This document shows, one piece after another, positions 45,598-57,632 of a stretch of 64,000 nt of DNA. A model generated the notes under the pieces. That model ran no database searches and was not told the DNA's origin. It saw only the letters and a program-made list of their open reading frames with translations. Within the stretch, counting starts at the first letter, position 1. Each line of letters starts with the position of its first letter. Made by a program: the position numbers and the translations under genes. Source of the stretch: Bothriochloa decipiens (lineage: Eukaryota > Streptophyta > Magnoliopsida > Poales > Poaceae); assembly GCA_023333625.1 (NCBI GenBank), contig CM041640.1:45473511-45537510 (forward strand). Direction: 5' to 3'.

Positions 45598-47293
45598 ATG
45601 TCGAGAAGGGGCAATAGGAACAATGCTGAATGTGATCCCCCGCCAGTCACTCGTGAGGAGTATATGGCTTCTCAAGCTCAGATGATGCAAGCATTGATGC
45701 AGTTGGCACAGACTGTGCAAGCTGGAGGAGTGCCACAAGTTCAACCACAGGACAAGCATAGGGAGTTCATGCATGGTAACCCTCCCATATTTTCTCAGTC
45801 CATTGAAACATTAGAAGCTGACGACTGGGTACGTGCTATGTAGAAGCAACTGAACCTCGCTCAATGCAATGATCAAGAGAAGGTGTTGTACACATCTGAA
45901 CAGTTGCAAGGTGCAGCGCAAACATGGTGGGAATCTTATCAAGCTGCTCGTCCTGCCAATGATCCCACTATCACTTGGGAAGACTTTGTCAAGGACTTCA
46001 AGAAGCACCACATTCCAGAAGGTCTGGTTGAGCAGAAGCAAGAGGAGTTCAGATCTCTCAGGATAGGCAACATGACCAGGCCCGGCCCTGGGGGTGTCAG
46101 CCGTGCAACCGCATGGGGCCCTCGATGTCAAGGGGCCCAACCCCATATACGTAAGCGCTGTAGGTATAGTATAGCCCAGGACAAGGGAGAGGCACTCACA
46201 CTCAGGCACGTACGTTGAAGTGAAACGCGTCCATCATTTTGGCTTCCGCATCTGCATCAGCGCGTCGAGTATAGCGCTTCTACCACGCGGCCGTCGTGTT
46301 TCTTCACTGTTGTGACCTACGACTGCATGTTGTGTGCTCGTGCCATCGGCTATTGGTCGTGCCCCCTTATGTCGAGGAGCAACCAGGGTGCAGCTGCTGG
46401 CCGGTGGCACCTAGGCCACTCGAGTCTTCCTCCGTTCAGGCCCCCACAGTCGCAGTACCTAATTGGCTAATTGCTCTCCTTTGATTGATGTACGGGTAAT
46501 ACCTAATTTCTCTCCTTTGGTTGACGCATATGCCAAGTATATATATTTGATCAAGATTTATGCTTTTCACCCCCAATCTTTTTTATTAGAATACAGGGAA
46601 TTAGGAATTCTTACGGAGTTACGGTGTAAAAATTGTTTTTTAGCATCATGTAAAAATTGTTTAACAAGAATGTGTTTTTGTACATTCATTACAAACATCA
46701 TTATATTTTTGAATTTATATTAAAGGGCCCATTCTTCCTAGCTTCGCTCCGGGTCTCTGTACTGAGAGGGCTTGGCTTGAACATGACCATGAGTGAGTAC
46801 CACAACAAGTTCAATGAACTTGCTCGCTATGCTCTAAATGAAGTGAGGGAAGAAGCTGATAAACGGCATCATTTCCTCAACGGGATTTATTATGACCTCA
46901 GGCTGTAGTTGGCTGGACAGAAATATGCCAATTTTCAAAAAGTTAGTGAACAGTGCTATTGTGCTTGATAATATGCACAGGGACAAGGATAAGAAGAGGA
47001 GGATAGAAGGACAGGGATCTGGAAGCAACAATCATTTTCATCCTAAGTCTCAAGGTTATCAGCAGAGGTACCAAGGACCAATTAGCCAGGATAATCAGTT
47101 CCAAAATCGCTCACAGAACCAACAACAGAATTGGAATAAGCATACACCACAGCAGCAAGGTAATCAGACTCCACATTTCAATACACCTAACAACATTCCT
47201 TTGAAGAATAGTGCTCCTAGTACTCCCAATAGGTGTTTCAGTTGTGGTGAAGTGGGGTATTATGCTAACAATTGCCCTAGGAAGAATCAATAG
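45598..47293 (+). pseudogene. Gag of gypsy element 1, disrupted
   Basis: Starts MSRRGNRNNAE. The capsid-like core (KQLNLAQCND, AAQTWWESYQAAR, WEDFVKDFKKHHIPE) is split by a hAT insertion (46077-46779) and continues EYHNKFNELARYAL. A Gln- and Asn-rich linker and a CCHC knuckle follow, in which the His is Tyr (CFSCGEVGYYANNC). Stops at 45841, 46906 and 47291, and a frame change near 46915, break it. Gag forms the retrotransposon particle and binds RNA; this copy cannot. Confidence 0.85.
46077..46779. mobile_element. Non-autonomous hAT element in gag
   Basis: 703 bp flanked by the 8 bp duplication AACATGAC (46069-46076 and 46780-46787). Imperfect terminal inverted repeats are CAGGCCCGGCCCT and CAAGCCAAGCCCT. 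8 bp duplications and CAGG...GCCCT ends are hAT hallmarks. Removing it and one duplication restores the gag reading frame seen in element 2. No transposase inside. Confidence 0.85.
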
Positions 47294-47404
47294 ATGCCAC
47301 AGAGGCAGAGTGGCAATGGGAAATCTTATGCTAACTATGGGAGAGTGAACCACGTGTCCACCGAGACTACACAGGAAGCTACTACTCAGTAGGCGCCATA
47401 AATT

Positions 47405-47870
47405 ATGTTGGGTACATTCAGTATCAACTCTATCTCTGCTATTGTTCTTTTTGATCCTGGAGCTTCGCATTCTATCATATCATAAGCATTTGTTAGAACA
47501 CATAGCATACCCCTACTTGCCTTGAAAGAACCCATGCTAGTGAACTCGCTGGGAGGAGGAATACCAGCTTCTTATTGTTGCCCCACAGTTAGTATATCTT
47601 TAAGGGGGTAGAGTTCACTGCTAGTCCGATTGTGTTGAGTGCATCTGGCATTGATGTGATTCTGGGATTGGATTGGATGAAGCAACACAATGTGGTAATT
47701 CAGTGCAAGGAGAAAGTGGTAGTTCTAACAACACCGAAGGGGGATCGAATCAGTGTTGAAGTGGCAGTGCAAGCACCACCTACAGATATAGTGAATCAGT
47801 TGCATGATGCTTGAGGATATGGCGTGGTATGTTTTCAGATGTTTTTCCGAGTGATTTGCCTGGTATGCCA
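47405..47870 (+). pseudogene. Protease region of gypsy element 1
   Basis: LGTFSINSISAIVLF followed by DPGASHSII: the aspartic-protease motif DSGA is changed to DPGA. ASGIDVILGLDWMKQHN follows and the coding ends shortly after. A TAA at 47483 falls at a Gln position. RT does not follow. Confidence 0.8.
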
Positions 47871-47941
47871 GACTTATCTGCAGTTGTTGGAGGAAGTGCC
47901 AGTCCAATCTCGAGGACGAGATTCTCTCAAGGGGGTCAAAT

Positions 47942-49691
47942 TGTACCACCCTAAAATTTGCATGATTTTAAAATAGCTAAATTAATTTAATTATGCATTT
48001 ATGTGAGCATTTAACATAGGTCAAATAACATTTTTATGAAAATAAAATTCATCATACGCCAAGAAGAATGTATGTGCATTCATGCTGCTGCATAATTTTT
48101 GTTGTGATGTTTGGATTTTGTTGAGTTTGATTTAGATTTAAAAATCTATTTCCAAAATAGTTCAAATAATAGAAAAGGAATTCTTTCCCTCCATTACTTT
48201 TTCCCTGGGCTGGACCAAAGGCCTGCTTCTTCTTTCTCCTTTCCCATCTGATCAGGTCTGGAGGCCTTTATTCTTCATCGTGGGCCGCTCCTTCTCTGCT
48301 TTGGGCCGCAAGGCCATGGCCTAGGCCAACGCCAGCAGCGCATAGCCGCCTCCCTCTCTCTCTGTCCGACTAACGAGCCAGCCCCACTATTGGAGTCGCT
48401 AAAGTATGGGACCTGCAGCACAACGTCATCTCCTTCCTCTGTTCGTATCCAACACGGACACCCCGTGTTCGAGTCCGCCCTGACTCCGCGACGCCTTGGC
48501 GTGCGTCCCACGTGAGCCTGCCCATAAATAGCTAGCGCCACAAACGCCTCGCCCTTCATCAACCCTCGCGCCTGCAACCGCCTTGCCGAGCTCGCGCAGC
48601 CACAAACCCTAGCCTCCGCCTAGCTCGAGATTGATTCCGCCGACTCGAAGCCACATCGACATCGTAAGCAAGTCGCTGAGTTCACCTTTGAGCTTGCGAA
48701 GTCACTGATTCTATTTTCCCTCTTTCCCTTGCTCTATTTTTCTCACGGCCTGTCACCGTTGACTTGCAGGGAGCCGCCGTCCACCATCCTGCACTGCAAG
48801 TCGTCCTCGTCCGCTCCCCGCCCTCGATTTCGCGCTTGGTAAGTTCGCCATCTTCTCCTCTATCTCCCTGTGTTTTCCTGAGTCAACCCATGGCCTCTAG
48901 GGCCGGTTTCCAAGTTTGCCGGTGAGTTTCTCGCCGCCGGCAATGGCCAGTGCCGCGCCGATCGTCTTTTCCGGCAAGCACCCTCTCTCTGTCTCTTCGA
49001 TCTAATCTGAGTCGTTGATCTCAGATTCAAAGGCCCAAGGTGTCCGATACCCCTTCGTCTGGTAGTTTTGCAGAAAACCCCTTGTATTTCTATCTATTCA
49101 ATTAAGAGTCCTCAGCCAGATGGAAATTCCTGATTTTCTAGATTTATTTTATTTTGAAAATCCTGTCTATTTACAATTTGGTCCTCTATCTTATTTTTCC
49201 TATAAAATCTTTGTTTTAGCTCCGATTCGATCCGTTCAAGTTGCGTTAGATTCATAATTTCATAATCTACATGGTAGTACCACTATTAGATTTATTTTCA
49301 ACATTTGAAAATCAAGATTTATTTTAGTCTATTATTTTACAATGGGGAATCTTGTAAAATTCATAACTCTTTCGTTATAACTCTGATTTTGGTGATCTTT
49401 ACGTCTGTGTGATCGTAGTGATGTGTAGAATGGTTTTATGATATTTTCTCAATCTGTTTTATTGATACGGTGTACTGTTCTAACTAGATTTATTTGTTTG
49501 CTCGTGTATGATTGCTCATGGCTTGCTTGTTGCTGATTGTTAATCGGGTATAGGGAGTGATCAGTTCATGGGTGACCAAGAGTTCTTCGACAACCAGGAT
49601 TAGCAAGTTCAGCAGAAAAGCTTTGATCAAGGCAAGTATAGTTTTGGGACCATCCTTGTGACCTATTCATGATTAACCACTAAATTACTTA
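47942..49691 (+). repeat. 3' LTR of gypsy element 1, truncated
   Basis: Starts TGTACCACCC after the polypurine tract AAGGGGGTCAAAT. It aligns to 41707-43487 with many substitutions and small indels. The match ends at AACCACTAAATTAC. Confidence 0.88.
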
Positions 49692-52357
49692 CATGCAAGC
49701 GGATGGCTGCATGCAGACCTCGTAGGCCTCATACGTACGCCTAGACAGCACGCGGGTGGTGCGTACGTTTGCGGTTCTGCTGGGCTGGGTAGGGTATGTG
49801 CATATATATATCATGCCTTTTAGTTGACAGTTCATATGATAGCTTATTCATTTGGAAATTTCTTACATCTTTTTAAAGAATTATTTTGCTGATGTTTGTT
49901 AGTTTTATTCCTGGAAAGGTGGAGTGGCAATAGCGTGTCTCCCATCTAATGGTCTTGATGATATGTTGTTTCACATGCAAAAGAAGCAGGTTTGCATCTT
50001 TTTTTTGTTTTTGTTGATGCGAATACATCTTGTTTGCCCTCATATGTATTGATGTGGCAAGTTCTGACCTAAGAACTAAGATAACCCCTAATATGGTGAG
50101 GACCTTGCAAGGGATTAAGGTGAGTGAGCTATTTATTGTTCTTGAAAAATGAATGCTTTTGTAGACAACTTTTTTATCTGCCTGACTGAATGTTTTTTGC
50201 ATTTTGTATATATATCTACATGCTTTTTGTCATGTATACATCTAAAAGGCTTTTTGTTCATTTGTGCTGATACTCACTAAACCTTGAACTTTTGAGTTGT
50301 TTTTCAGCTCCCTTTTATGTTTGGCTGCCTAATCTTTTGCTTATTGGGTAACAATGTTCAAATGTACCTATGAAATGAAGTCCAACTATATATTCTTGAA
50401 TCACTTCCTTTTGCTTGAACCTATTCATTTAGATTTTGGCACTGTGTTTTTTTAGAATTATGCGACTAGTATGTTTGATTGGTGATTGCAAGTTAAGGCT
50501 CAAGTCTTTTTTAGCATCAATAGTGGCTGGAGTGATGAGTTTCTGGCTCTCTTGTGTCTTCTAAAATTTTCCTGTGTTTCTTCTCATGATTGGTGTATTT
50601 TTCATGTAGGATTTTATAGATGTTTCTAACTCATTCCTTTTGGGTCTGAATTCATGCTTGGAATCCATTTGATTAGTTTTGAGTAAGGAGTGTGTACTTT
50701 TTACGGGATGCTTTGTTGGCTATAGTTTGTATGATTATTTGAACTAATGATTATTTGATTCTATTTATTTTTAGGTAATCCCTGGCATCGTCAGTGTGTT
50801 TGCATTGCACAGTTCAAAAGTGTCATCAATGCACAAAGAAAGTGAGAAGTTAGGTTTTGATGTGTTGAAATTTCTAGTTGAATCCTCATGTATCAAGATG
50901 AATAGTTAGTTTTGTGTTTTGTCCATTTGGTTTCTAAATATTTGTTTTTTTCTATAGGTTCTAAGTTTTGTGTAGTTTTTTTATATGTTTAGTTTTTTTC
51001 TAGGTTAATTTTGACTTGGAACTTAAGTTGTTTTGGTTAATTTGTGTTTTATATCTGATGCTTGATTTGCAAGTTTTTGGATGTGATCATGCCATGTAGG
51101 TTATTTGAGTTTTTTTTTTTGGTGCTGTAGTGGGATGAGCACTTCTTTAAGATTGGGCTTGGGATTCTAAGCATATAGCAGGCTACCCCTCGTATCTATA
51201 GGATAATGTCAGTACCTTGCAACCGAAAAAAATCATACTAATCCTAGTTTCAACATGTGTTGCATTGTATCTATAGATATTGTTCAGTCAATTCAAGTAA
51301 ATGTGGTGACGTTGTGTCGCCATGTAGATGCCCTGGGCCTACAACAGGGCCTACAAGAGTCGAGCATGGGAAAAAGCCATGGAATGGAACCACACAGTCT
51401 CCATGTATGAAATATTTATTATCTATTGCTGCAAAACACCACTGTCTGAAACCAATTTACACTTTCCAGAATTAAGACTTTCCCATACTGTGATGGAGTT
51501 GCGTCGCCATTCTCTGAAACCAATTTACATGTTGGTTTCTAATGCAAAACAATTCAAACAAGTACATGCTCAAGACACCAGACTCACGAAAAAATGATGG
51601 CCATCAATTCACCCATCACCCTCTCATCATCGGTTTCAGGCCAGTGGATTAGGAATCAAAATACAAAGCACAAATGAAAGACATCATGCAGTTCAGGATA
51701 CATATAAGCTCAAATTACAACAATTTCTGAAATCCGAACATTGATAAGTTAAACAAAACTTTGACTATTATTTCTTGAAATGTTTATGCTCATTTTCTTG
51801 ATCATAAATATATGTGATGAAATTAAACATATTCATTCCAGCTTCTCATTGCAACAATGCAAGCCAAAGTAGTGGCACATAGTGGGATAAATGCAGGGAT
51901 TATGGCAGCAACCAGCAATAAGCTTTGATGACCAAGAGCTATCCATGTCTTCGTAGCTTTCAATATATACAATTTCCATAGGTAACTAACCTCACCTAGT
52001 CAAATGCTTATCAAGCAGCGAGTTCCTGTGTCCAGGAGCTCTTAGGAGGAGCATAAAGACAGCATGCTCGTGTTGCTCATCCTTGACATCTTCAACTGTT
52101 AAGAAAGAGGCCTGACGATCCTTTAATTGTCTTTGTGTCAACATATATATTATTTTTTTCTCTATGCCTAACTATTTGTGACTTGTTAATTGTCTTTGTG
52201 TCAACTTATATATTAATAAAGCCTTGTTCGTTTGCGTAGGAACGAGACTGTTAAGAGCGAGGGATCTAGGAGCTAGTATTCTCGGTTGAGAAAAAGATTT
52301 ATTACGAAAAGAAGATTAGAAAGATGATCTGCTGCAGTTTTTTCTTCAGTAATGCTG
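49692..52357. other. No gene seen
   Basis: Begins with CGTACG-rich sequence like that left of gypsy element 1, then about 1.4 kb of T-rich plus strand with no coding frame, then ordinary AT-rich DNA. At 51257-51540 a short phrase (CTGAAACCAATTTACA) occurs twice. No domain. Confidence 0.4.
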
Positions 52358-53835
52358 TTATACAACATTTGTTTTTTTGCCTTTATCCTTATTCCTGGTT
52401 ATGGAGAAAATAGATCGTTTATTTTCAATGCGATGGAGATGCTCTGATAAGTTATAATCGATTATATTAGCCACCCTCAGGTTGAAATGCACGTTATTGG
52501 TGCTTAATAATTCATTCTGGAGCCCGGCCAGCGCCGCGAGCTCTCTGAGCAAAGCGTCAACGTGTTCGGGCCTGACGAACGTGGACGACACGACCACTCC
52601 ATCATCTTCATGCTTCGCCCTGCGCGGCGGGCACACCACACAGCCCGGCACCATTGCCCTCGTGGCGTGCCTGAGCAGCACCCTCTCTGGTGGCCCGCCG
52701 CCGAAGTCCACCGCGTCCAAGCCCAGGTTCCTCCAGTCCGTCACGGTGAACGTCTCGTACCAGAGCGACGCCGGCGCCTGCCCCTGATGTGCCGCCGCCC
52801 CGCCGCCGCCGTACGTGGACAGGTGGTCCCGTACTTTCTCCTTGGCGCGGCTAATAAGCGCAACAAGGTGGCCGAGATTGCTACTGGCCACGACGCCGGC
52901 CGTCACCGGGACGACCTGCACGCGTATGCAGTTGCCATAGTAGCCGGCCGGCGCCCCAGCGTTTGCGCGCATGTTGCACACGTACCTGAGAGGTGCGGGA
53001 GACTCGGCATCGCCGAGCGACATGATGGCGCGGGTGCGGCAGCGCCAGAGCACCGCCATGACGGCGTCTAACACCGTGCAGCTGGGCCGCCGCTCGGTGC
53101 CACCGCCGCTACCGCCGGATCCTCCAGCTCTGATCTGGCGGATCAAGTCCGACGGGATGACGATGTCGAGAGGCGCCATGGACTGGGGCTCGTGCCCCGC
53201 GCTCGACTTCGCGGCAGGGATGGTTGACGAGACCGGGTGCGACCCGTCCCAGCTTCTGACCGGGAGGCAAGACGGCGGCGAGATTCCTCGCGCGAGCTCC
53301 CCGACGGCCTGCAGGAACTGCGCCATGCCCGCGCCATCCGCGGCGACGTGGTTGGACGTCACCCCAACAACGAACCCGCCGCAGGTGAACTCCGTGACCT
53401 GCACCAGGAGCAATGGTTCCGCGTCACGGCAGAGCAAGCCGGGGTAGGAGACGGCAAGGTCCATCTCCGGCTGCGCCACCGTGGCCTACTTGAGAGCACA
53501 GCTGGCTGTTTCACGTACAAACGTCACGCCCTCGTCGGAGCACGCGATGCCGCCAGCACCGTCGAGGCGGCCGGCCATGGGCGGTAGTGAATCAGTGCTC
53601 GCGACAGAGCTCGCTTTATCGTCTCCACGGGCTCGTCGATGGTGCGGTCGAACACGAGCAGCGACGTGGCCGGCATTGGAGGCACGCGTTTGTCGAAGGA
53701 GGATAGAGGAACCGTGTCAACGGCTGGAGGCGTTCGCAGCTCCAACTCCGACGGCCGGACGACCACCGGTGAGGCCTTGGTCACTACAGAACCAGCAGTC
53801 GACACATTACGCTGGGCGCTTGCTTCACAATGCAT
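52358..53835 (-). pseudogene. BAHD acyltransferase, disrupted
   Basis: The first part (53835 to about 53582) begins MHCEASAQRNVSTAG and runs through SLLVFDRTIDEPVETIKRAL to ALIHYRP. A 1 nt loss near 53580 then breaks the frame, and in the right frame a TAG at 53486-53488 follows. The rest is open from about 53479 to 52358. The catalytic motif is intact (SNHVAADG, HxxxDG), but the structural DFGWG motif reads DFGGG. BAHD enzymes move acyl groups from CoA thioesters to alcohols or amines in the cytosol. Combined length, about 480 codons, is close to the family's 430-460. The last ~35 residues look unrelated and may be read-through. Substrate cannot be inferred. With a frameshift, a stop and the W-to-G change it is a probable pseudogene. 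Confidence 0.82.
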
Positions 53836-53887
53836 TTTATTGCTTTTTTATTATTCTGTGGATAGACGTACTATAGACTATTATTTC

Positions 53888-53897
53888 TATATATAGT
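53888..53897 (-). promoter_or_regulatory. TATA box of the BAHD relic
   Basis: CTATATATAG, palindromic, about 55 bp upstream of the ATG at 53835 on the minus strand. Confidence 0.5.
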
Positions 53898-55794
53898 CCG
53901 TCTGTATTTCCTTGAGCTACTGACCTTGCGTGCGAACGAGCGCTCCTATTCGGTACGGCTCCAACTCTAAATAAAATAAATAGTTCTATTTTAAAAATCA
54001 GTGTGAAGCTAGCTCTGACTCTAAGTTGAGTTGATGCTATATGTTGGAGATGTTTAGCTAGACGGATACTCTCAGCTCTAGAATTATGTTTTATCAGTGT
54101 AGATTGCTCACTTTACCCTTGATTGATACGAGTGTACTTTGATGATATGTCCAGCAGCACAAACATGTAAAATCAATTAAAGTACAAGCATATTACAAGA
54201 TCATCATGTCTAACCAAAATCTTCTTAGATACAAGTCCATAGTTTAAAAAGTGATTACATTAATTCCCCGCTAAGACAATAGATGTAGCCAAACTATCAC
54301 TTTGCACTAGAACTAGGTAGAATTACCACCCACATCTTCACCCATGTTGTCTCTTCTTCACCGAAACAAGCAAGCAACAGCTCAAAACCTTCTCGATGAA
54401 TCCATGACCAAACAAAACCTCTTCACCAAACTACGGTACATGGATTACTGACCTTGATTTGTTGGAACTATATTTTAATCCACGTAATCAAGTTTCACCG
54501 CCTTCCCAAATTCGGTACACTACTTACTAGAAACCACCAAAGAAATTAAGCAAGTGAACTACAACCAAACGCCCTTCCTTACCTGAGGTCTATCTTCGTA
54601 GACATTTCTACAAACACGTTGCAAGTATGCTCTACCCACACGTCATCCTCACCGTCAAATGCTTACTCATTCTCATGCTCCACCCAGCTGTGCCTCCGCC
54701 TCTTTCACCCGACACGCCAAGCTGGACATGGGTACACGCGCGCCATCCATTGCGCTATATTAGGTATATTAGGTAGATTTGGATTGTATCGCTATGCTAT
54801 CCTATAGGTAAGAAAGGCTCCTAGTCCTCCAAGTCATGTATTCAGCTCCAATGCTTAGGCAAATATATAATCCATCTCATTTATACACTAGTTCTATCTT
54901 CCTACGCTATTGACATAGGTCTCATCTGGCACAATTTCTCTAAAAACGTCCCCAACAACTAGTTATTTGGCTAGCTATTATCACTTTAATAGCAAAAAAT
55001 TAGAGGAAAAAGTAGTAACTAACGATGAACAAATAATAACTAATCTATTTCGTGTTGTCTAAGAATTTGAGAGAGAACATGTGAGTCCAATAATATATAG
55101 AAAAAACAAGAATATATAAAATATTTTTTCTTTTGTTTCTCACCTCCATGTAAGTTGGCTACATAGCTAGCACTATTGCAGATACCCTAACTTAAGCTAT
55201 TTAAAATTGTTTTGTTCAAATATCTATTTTTTAAAAATAACATTATAAAACTATTTAAAATGTGCTCTCACGAAAGGATACGATGTTATGAAGCTAAAAA
55301 GTAGTCACTTGTTCTAGCTTTAACTCGCTTTGGTAGACCCCTGCATGGATTTATATATGACGCATGAGGCTTCACGTGTATGTCTGTTGTACCAAATATT
55401 TAATAAAATAGGTTTAGAGACGTTGGTGAAGCTGAACAAAAAAAAGTATTTCACTAGTTAAGCTAAGCGAAACAGTGGCAAACAGGACCATAATTATGAG
55501 TGCAAAGTTTGTAGCATGACGGTTCAAAATTCTATAATTATGAGGGTAAACTTTTGGTTGTACATAAAAAAAATTAGAACGAAATAAAATCTAATTTTGT
55601 TCATTTCACTGTAAGACTGCATGGTTGCATGCTAAAATCATCCGCATGCAGATGTGAAATAAACTAGATGAAATAAATAGTGGCTTAAATAAACTAGACA
55701 AGAAAAATAGTGGCCTAAAAAGTAGAAAGGTGCCAGCGCCCACGCGCTGCTATCTGACTAAGTGCTCGTGCCGCTATTGGTCCAAGTCCAAGCC
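53898..55794. other. Intergenic, no gene seen
   Basis: AT-rich. Motifs such as AGCTCTGACTCTAAGTTGAG (about 54009) and inverted-looking AGCT/TAGCT patches near 55310-55480 suggest an old MITE, but I could not pair its ends. Confidence 0.4.
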
Positions 55795-55980
55795 AGTGGC
55801 GGATGCAGGATGAAATTGAAGGGGGGCTGATCTCTTCTTCTTCCTCCTCTTTCTTTATTTTTCTTTTTTTCTTCACCTCTTCTTCTTCCTCACCTCCCCA
55901 AATCTCCATTGAAACACCACCTGTAGGGGGGCTCCCGGGGGGGGGGGGGGCGCGCCCCCCCCCCCCCCCCCCCCCACAAG
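55795..55980. repeat. CAGTGGCGGATGCAGG-type patch with G14/C21 homopolymers
   Basis: CAGTGGCGGATGCAGG at 55795 resembles the end of common hAT-like MITEs. A pyrimidine-rich tract (TCTTCTTCTTCC) follows, then 14 G (55937-55950), CGCG and 21 C (55955-55975). The homopolymer pair is self-complementary and could fold or be an assembly artefact. Confidence 0.55.
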
Positions 55981-56739
55981 ATCTGCCCTGATCCAAGCGT
56001 ACGACCACATTGCGTGTTTTGACTTGACCAGAGCTTGATTCTTTTATAAGTTTCTTGTTGAGTGAGGTAGAGCTTGTCTTGCTTCGACTTTCCATGTTGC
56101 GTGTTTGAGTCAGTGCTTCGTCCTTTGGGGGCTTGAAATTGTACCTAACTTTTATTTTCTCTGCTTGTGATGGATGTGAAAGTGCACTGTGTTTAAATAG
56201 AAGGTCCTCGAATTAGCTCGGGGACTGGTCTTAAATTTTAAAATGCACATCGATATGTATGGGTGTGTACTAATCCTGTTAAATGATCGAGGTCTAAATC
56301 CATCATAGTTTGAGTTAATCTGATGACATGTTCACTACACTATGAGATGTCACCAAATGTGTGAATGTCTACTGTGTTGAAAGAAAATTCTAGTACGCAA
56401 TGCCATATGCCAACTTTGTCATGAGTCACGCTACGAACGTTAGCTAATTAATTTTTGTTCGTGGAAGCTGACATATGCGTGCATCTGTAGCAGCTTCAAA
56501 AATCAAGTCCGTAGTTGGTACGCGGCTCAGCTTCGGCTACTGTACAAACACGACCACACCTTATTCTACGGACGGCTTACTCAGTAGCCGCCCTTACGGT
56601 GGCCCATCAGCCGCCCCTATGATTAGATTGATATAGCTAACCAACCCTATTGTTTGATTGTAGGGACGTCTCAATTCACTAGTTGCCCTTGTATATAGGC
56701 CGCAACCTTTTCTTCCTCGACTCACTCTTACATTAGAAA
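55981..56739. other. Intergenic, no gene seen
   Basis: No coding frame or clear element; 56490-56690 has repeated GCCGCCC and CGGCT motifs. Confidence 0.4.
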
Positions 56740-57632
56740 GAAGGTTGAAAAATGCATAGATATATTTTTATGATTGCTTTAGACGACGCTCACGACATAT
56801 TTCTCATTAAGCAGAATAGAGTTTTATAACCGAATGAAACAACAGGATGGTAGCACAAGGTTACCGACCCCCAAAACCTATCTACTAGATACACCACACT
56901 GAATATCATGGCAACCAATTTTGCTCTAAGCCAATGCAGTCACCTCACAGCAGGTCTAGGAGCACTCCGAGCTTCCTGAACCCCGCTGAACACCAGCTTC
57001 GCCCTTCAGCCATGACGGATTCTGCGAGCTGTTGCGGGGAAGACGTCATCCTGTTGAACGTCTACTTATTTTGCTGCTTCCAAAGCATCCAGCCGACAAG
57101 GAAAAACAGGGAATCAAAAACCGACCATAGAGCCCTGCACAAATTCTTCCGCCGAGCTAGCCACCAGAAAAGCACATGCTCATCAGAGACCGCAACCATG
57201 TCCTGCAAGTGAAGCATGCACAAGCACCTATGCCAGACCTCCCTGGAGTCCTGGTCGCACGTGATGCACAAGTTGGAGTCTTGCAAGCCATGACTCCACT
57301 GATGATCGGACGTCTAGCACCTCTGGTGCATCACAAGCCAAAAGAAGAAGCGAACCTTTGGTGGTGCTAAAGTTTTCCAGATGTTCTTGGCTCCTGCCGG
57401 CTGCAAGTGCAACGATCCAAAGAACATTGCCCCGTAGGCCGAGGCTGAGGAGTAAACACGGTTAACCGTGAGCCCCATGCGAACGTGTCCGGCTCCTGCA
57501 AGAGCACCACCCCCTTGAGCCGGTCACAGATCAGCTCCAGCACGATGATCACCTGCGTTGTGAGAGGCCCGTTGATGTGCCTCACCCACTCGTTGTTAGC
57601 CACCACGGTCTTCCTCTTCCTTGCTGATACAG
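56740..57632 (-). pseudogene. LINE 3' end (RT C-terminal zinc-binding region)
   Basis: Minus strand, with frame changes: NNEWVRHINGPLTTQVI, LEPDTFAWG-like, PPKVRFFFWLVMHQRC, LCITCDQDSREVWHRCLC and ARRKNLCRALWSVFDS, then VGWMLWKQQNK. This is the order of the region after RT (zf-RVT) in plant L1-type LINEs. A 3' UTR-like stretch runs to about 56740. The 5' part is cut at 57632 by the LTR of gypsy element 2; the rest may lie beyond the window. Confidence 0.75.

Larger units (their letters stand above)
41707..49691 (+). mobile_element. Ty3/gypsy element 1, pol-deleted, 3' LTR truncated
   Basis: 5' LTR 41707-44555, primer-site-like TTGGTATCAAAGC at 44559, small ORF, gag with zinc knuckle, protease. 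The sequence then jumps from the start of the RT region (about 47860) to the element's 3' end (CGAGGACGAGATTCTCTC, then AAGGGGG) and the 3' LTR at 47942. RT, RNase H and integrase are absent. The 3' LTR matches the 5' LTR up to about 49691 and then stops; the last ~1.1 kb is missing. A hAT element sits in gag. It is related to element 2 at 57633. Confidence 0.9.
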
